From an uncultured Roseiflexus sp. (GTDB lineage Bacteria > Chloroflexota > Chloroflexia > Chloroflexales > Roseiflexaceae), in contig CALGYB010000118.1 in NCBI GenBank assembly GCA_937935075.1, positions 1 through 34,491 of the forward strand: a stretch of 34,491 nucleotides of DNA, in the 5' to 3' direction. The notes under the pieces are model-generated. The model searched no databases and was not told the DNA's origin. It saw only the letters and a list, made by a program, of their open reading frames with translations. Each line of letters starts with the position of its first letter. Within the stretch, counting starts at the first letter, position 1. Shown one piece after another: positions 32,178-34,491 of this stretch. A program made the position numbers and the translations under genes.

Positions 32178-33221
32178 ATGGACACCTCGACGCTTCTTCA
32201 GGAGATCTACGAACAACCCGCAGCGCTGCGTCAGCTTATCAACACCGAAAGCGCCCCGGTCGCCCGATTGGCGCACAAGTTAAGAGATCGCAGATATCAA
32301 TATGTTGTCATTGCAGCGCGTGGTTCATCGGATAATGCGGCGCGCTACGCGCAATACCTGATAGGCGCCGCTCTGGGTCTGCCGGTCGCACTGGCAACGC
32401 CTTCGCTCCATACGCGCTATGGCGCGCATCTGCGCTTCGAAGGCGCACTGGTCATCGGCATCTCACAGTCGGGCGCGTCACCCGACATCTGCGCCGTCAT
32501 CGACGACGCGCGCCGCGCAGGGGCGCCGACTATCGCAATTACAAACAACCTGGGGTCGCCGCTGGCACGCGCGGCTGAGTTTAATATTCCGTTACATGCC
32601 GGCATCGAGCGGAGCATTGCCGCCACCAAAACATACACGACACAACTGGCGGCGCTGGCGCTGCTGACCCTCAGCATGGCAAACGACAGCGCCGGACTGA
32701 CGACGCTGGCAACCATCCCTGATGCAATGGAAGCGATACTCACACTTGATGCCCGCATGCGCGAGATTGCTGGAGACCTGGCAGACGCAACCGCCGCCGT
32801 CACCATCGGACGCGGCTATCATTACGCAACTGCCTGGGAAATTGCGCTTAAGCTCAAGGAACTCACATATGTAGCGGCTGAACCGTATTCAGCCGCCGAT
32901 TTTCAGCACGGGCCCATCGCGCTCGTGCGCGAAGCGTTTCCGGTCGTCCTCGTGGCAACCAGGGGCGCAGTCGCCGATGATCTCACAGCGATCACACGTC
33001 GTCTGCGCGACCTTGGCGCTCATCTGACGGTCATCAGCGACGTGCCCGCCATCCTGGAGATGGCAGATCGACCCGCGCTGCTACCGGTAAGCGTTGAGGA
33101 GCGTTTCTCGCCAATGACGACGATCATTGCAGGGCAGTTGCTGGTTTTTCATCTGGCACGCGCGCGTGGTCTCGACCCGGATAACCCTCGCGGCCTGCGC
33201 AAGGTGACGGAAACCCGGTGA
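32178..33221 (+). CDS. double-SIS phosphosugar isomerase (GlmS isomerase-domain / NagB-II-like)
   Basis: 347 aa from ATG 32178 (GGAG seven bases upstream; another ATG at 32166 is possible). The first SIS domain has 'VVIAARGSSDNAARYAQY' and 'VIGISQSGASPDICAVID'; 'GIERSIAATKTYTTQLAAL' is the linker typical of GlmS. The second SIS domain has 'TIGRGYHYATAWEIALKLKE' and 'EPYSAADFQHGPIALV' with the conserved Lys, Glu and His of GlmS-type isomerases. There is no glutamine amidotransferase domain, so it cannot make glucosamine 6-phosphate from glutamine. A NagB-II or AgaS-like role (amino-sugar phosphate deamination/isomerisation) is more likely. It is divergent from the polysaccharide operon and may adjust amino-sugar supply. 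Confidence 0.87.
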   Translation: MDTSTLLQEIYEQPAALRQLINTESAPVARLAHKLRDRRYQYVVIAARGSSDNAARYAQYLIGAALGLPVALATPSLHTRYGAHLRFEGALVIGISQSGASPDICAVIDDARRAGAPTIAITNNLGSPLARAAEFNIPLHAGIERSIAATKTYTTQLAALALLTLSMANDSAGLTTLATIPDAMEAILTLDARMREIAGDLADATAAVTIGRGYHYATAWEIALKLKELTYVAAEPYSAADFQHGPIALVREAFPVVLVATRGAVADDLTAITRRLRDLGAHLTVISDVPAILEMADRPALLPVSVEERFSPMTTIIAGQLLVFHLARARGLDPDNPRGLRKVTETR

Positions 33222-33279
33222 GGGGGAAGGTTGCAGGTGGGGCGGGGCTACTGGCGGCGCACCTTCGTCTGTGGAACAG

Positions 33280-33350
33280 TCACTGCGAGACTTATAAGAC
33301 GAAGCAATCTCCTGCGAACCAGTGAGATTGCTTCGCTCGGCTCACAGTGG
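33280..33350. repeat. nested palindrome around GAAGCAATCTC
   Basis: Inner stem CGAAGCAATCTC (33300-33311) with its exact complement at 33324-33335; outer stem CACTGCGAG/CTCACAGTG. This motif belongs to a family of palindromic intergenic repeats seen in many bacterial genomes. Confidence 0.75.
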
Positions 33351-33410
33351 CGCCGGACTGTCGATCTCGGACAGGCGCCAGGTGCAAGGAGGGATTTACC
33401 TTCGCACCTT

Positions 33411-33546
33411 ATCGAGCAATCAACCAAAACCTGGACCATCAAAGACGCAGAGCGGCTGACGTTGGCTTCGACCGGCTCAGCCAACATCAGCCACACGACG
33501 GTCAACACGGGCCAATGATCGTGCAATATCGGGTTGATCGCTCTAT
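33411..33546. repeat. palindromic ~135-bp element, copy 4
   Basis: Complete copy in the orientation opposite to copies 2 and 3, with ends 'ATCGAGCAATCAACC' and 'GGGTTGATCGCTCTAT'. Stem arms at 33452-33467 and 33479-33494 pair at 14 of 16 positions around loop TCGACCGGCTC. The arms match the reverse complement of copy 2, but the loop has copy 2's plus-strand orientation. Confidence 0.88.
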
Positions 33547-33622
33547 TGGGCTTCCTGTCACGCTCCTGAGTTTCGGATGGGCGCCGGGTTGCAGGGAGGG
33601 ATATAACCCTTAACCCCTGCAA

Positions 33623-34102
33623 TTACGGCGCAACCGTCATCACACCCTTCATACCGCCAGCGTAGTGCGCCGGATAGGTGCAAAGAAAGACATACGTGCC
33701 AGGTGCAGGCGCGGTAAAGGTGATAGTTTCGCTGCCGCCAGGACCGAGCATCTTCGTCGCGGCGATAATATCCGCCCGATCAGCCGGCAGGAAATCGGGA
33801 GGACCGGCATTGATCGCCTCTTCATCAACCTTTGCGGCAATGTCCTCGCCGCCCTTGACAATCACGATATTGTGCTGCTGCGCTGTTGACACATTCTTGA
33901 ACGTCAGAGTGATCGTCTGGCCGGTGGGAACGGTGAACTCTTTCTTATCATATGCCAGATTCTCGCCATCGGATGCGATCTCGATCGTTGTGCTTGCGCC
34001 GCCACCGCCGCCACCGCCGCCACTGCCACCGCCGCATGCAGCCAGCGCAAACGCGGTGACAACCGCAACCATCAGCACCCACAAGGACTTGCGCATCTTC
34101 AT
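33623..34102 (-). CDS. auracyanin-type blue copper lipoprotein
   Basis: 159 aa. A lipoprotein signal ends at 'ALAAC' (lipid Cys23), followed by a Gly/Ser tether of about 11 residues and a single cupredoxin domain. Copper ligands are visible: His77 in 'QQHNIVIV', Cys141 and His146 in 'YVFLCTYPAHY', and Met151 in 'GGMKGVM', with the C-x4-H-x4-M spacing of auracyanins. Auracyanins are membrane-tethered electron carriers of filamentous anoxygenic phototrophs, thought to carry electrons between the alternative complex III and the reaction centre. The ATG at 34102 has GGGGAG six bases upstream. It is a single-gene unit with its own strong promoter, unrelated to the polysaccharide locus. A generic plastocyanin-like protein is the alternative, but domain details favour auracyanin. 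Confidence 0.88.
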   Translation of the reverse strand: MKMRKSLWVLMVAVVTAFALAACGGGSGGGGGGGGASTTIEIASDGENLAYDKKEFTVPTGQTITLTFKNVSTAQQHNIVIVKGGEDIAAKVDEEAINAGPPDFLPADRADIIAATKMLGPGGSETITFTAPAPGTYVFLCTYPAHYAGGMKGVMTVAP

Positions 34103-34139
34103 AAAACTCCCCTTTACTGGTTTTCAGGTGAACACGTGT

Positions 34140-34167
34140 ATTTTATCACGATCTATCGGGCTGTCAA
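34140..34167 (-). promoter_or_regulatory. near-consensus sigma70 promoter of the auracyanin gene
   Basis: On the minus strand: -35 TTGACA (34162-34167, perfect), 16-base spacer, -10 TAAAAT (34140-34145, five of six). The start would be near 34133, giving a leader of about 30 bases with the GGGGAG ribosome site. The match suggests strong constitutive expression. Confidence 0.7.
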
Positions 34168-34231
34168 TCGGTAGTACGCGCTTCGCGCATTGGGGGATGC
34201 AAGGATCGACGATCAGCAAACCAGATTATGA

Positions 34232-34344
34232 CTTCACTGCAAAAAGCTGTAACCACGAAGATCGCAAAGGGACACAAAGGAAATGGACTTCTCACCTTCG
34301 TGCGCTTCGTGTTCTTGGTGGTTAAGCCTTTGTGCAGTGGACTC
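34232..34344. repeat. dispersed repeat, CCACGAAGG family, copy B
   Basis: 'ACTGCAAAAAGCTGTAACCA' at the left and 'GGTGGTTAAGCCTTTGTGCA' at the right form imperfect terminal inverted repeats of about 35-40 bases. The inner sequence 'GGGACACAAAGGAAATG' is shared with copy C. It lies upstream of the auracyanin gene. Confidence 0.8.
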
Positions 34345-34363
34345 AGATTATGGTTTGGGTACG

Positions 34364-34461
34364 GGAGTAACCACGAAGGTCACAAAGGGACACAAAGGAA
34401 ATGCGCTTCCACCCTCGTGCGCTTCGTGTCCTTTGTGGTTAAGCCTTTTTGCAGTGGACTC
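34364..34461. repeat. dispersed repeat, CCACGAAGG family, copy C
   Basis: Direct tandem partner of copy B in the same orientation, about 20 bases later, ending in 'AAGCCTTTTTGCAGTGGACT'. The left terminal part is shorter than in copy B. Nothing gene-like is seen between here and the window end. Confidence 0.8.
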
Positions 34462-34491
34462 TGGCATGAAAATGCAAAGAATCAATGCCGA

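Larger units (their letters stand above)
33222..33622. other. gene-free repeat region between the isomerase and auracyanin genes
   Basis: Convergent gene ends. It contains the palindrome at 33280-33350, copy 4 of the ~135-bp element, and two relatives of a short motif, GGCGCCAGGTGCAAGGAGGG near 33376 and GGCGCCGGGTTGCAGGGAGG near 33581, which flank copy 4. No convincing gene or terminator is seen. Confidence 0.6.

Noticed and set aside
31964-32335. Small plus-strand gene upstream of the double-SIS gene
   Set aside because: The nearest GGAG is too far from its ATG, and the frame runs into the well-supported isomerase gene.

Overview
This is a GC-rich chromosomal window (with one AT-richer patch at about 15270-15515) that looks like a filamentous anoxygenic phototroph of the Chloroflexota, most probably Roseiflexus. 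The main reasons are a lipoprotein blue-copper protein of the auracyanin type (33623-34102), secreted proteins with Thr/Pro-rich linkers and a short aromatic-Leu-Pro C-terminal tail, and several families of palindromic interspersed repeats. The assignment is inference from content; no database search was run.

Layout. (1) 1-279: a truncated palindromic element and a hairpin repeat. (2) 280-3681: two divergent secreted proteins, a beta-helix protein (minus) and a lipoprotein glycoside-hydrolase-like protein (plus). (3) 3682-4284: about 600 bases of hairpin repeats without a gene. (4) 4285-31793: one very long minus-strand exopolysaccharide locus of 23 genes, many overlapping by 1-4 bases. In transcription order it holds a GT2, a membrane protein with a degenerate GGDEF-like domain, the initiating sugar-1-phosphate transferase, two GT4, a membrane GT2, a Wzz-type chain-length protein, a Wzy/O-antigen-ligase-type polymerase, a GINT1/GH43-like propeller protein, a Wzx flippase, two GT2, two GT4, a GmhA-like isomerase, a GT2, RfbF (CDP-glucose synthesis), a sugar epimerase/dehydratase, two zinc-domain SAM C-methyltransferases, a large secreted FnIII/ConA-like protein, a GT4 and a third methyltransferase of the same family. 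(5) 32178-33221 (plus): a double-SIS amino-sugar isomerase. (6) 33222-34491: repeats and the auracyanin gene with a near-consensus promoter.

How the genes work together. The locus has a nearly complete Wzx/Wzy-type assembly line: WcaJ/PssY-like initiation on a polyprenyl carrier, eleven glycosyltransferases to build the repeat unit (six GT2-fold, five GT4-fold), Wzx export, Wzy polymerisation and Wzz length control. RfbF, the epimerase, the GmhA-like protein and three methyltransferases suggest that the product carries unusual CDP-activated, possibly branched or methylated sugars. No Wza-type outer-membrane exporter and no tyrosine-kinase domain are visible in the window. The degenerate GGDEF-like protein near the operon start is a candidate regulator of polymer synthesis.

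The least explained signal is a family of ~135-base elements (four copies: 1-107, 6686-6820, 22157-22290, 33411-33546). They have terminal inverted repeats and a central hairpin whose stem shows compensatory changes between copies, and whose loop is flipped relative to the arms in two of the four.
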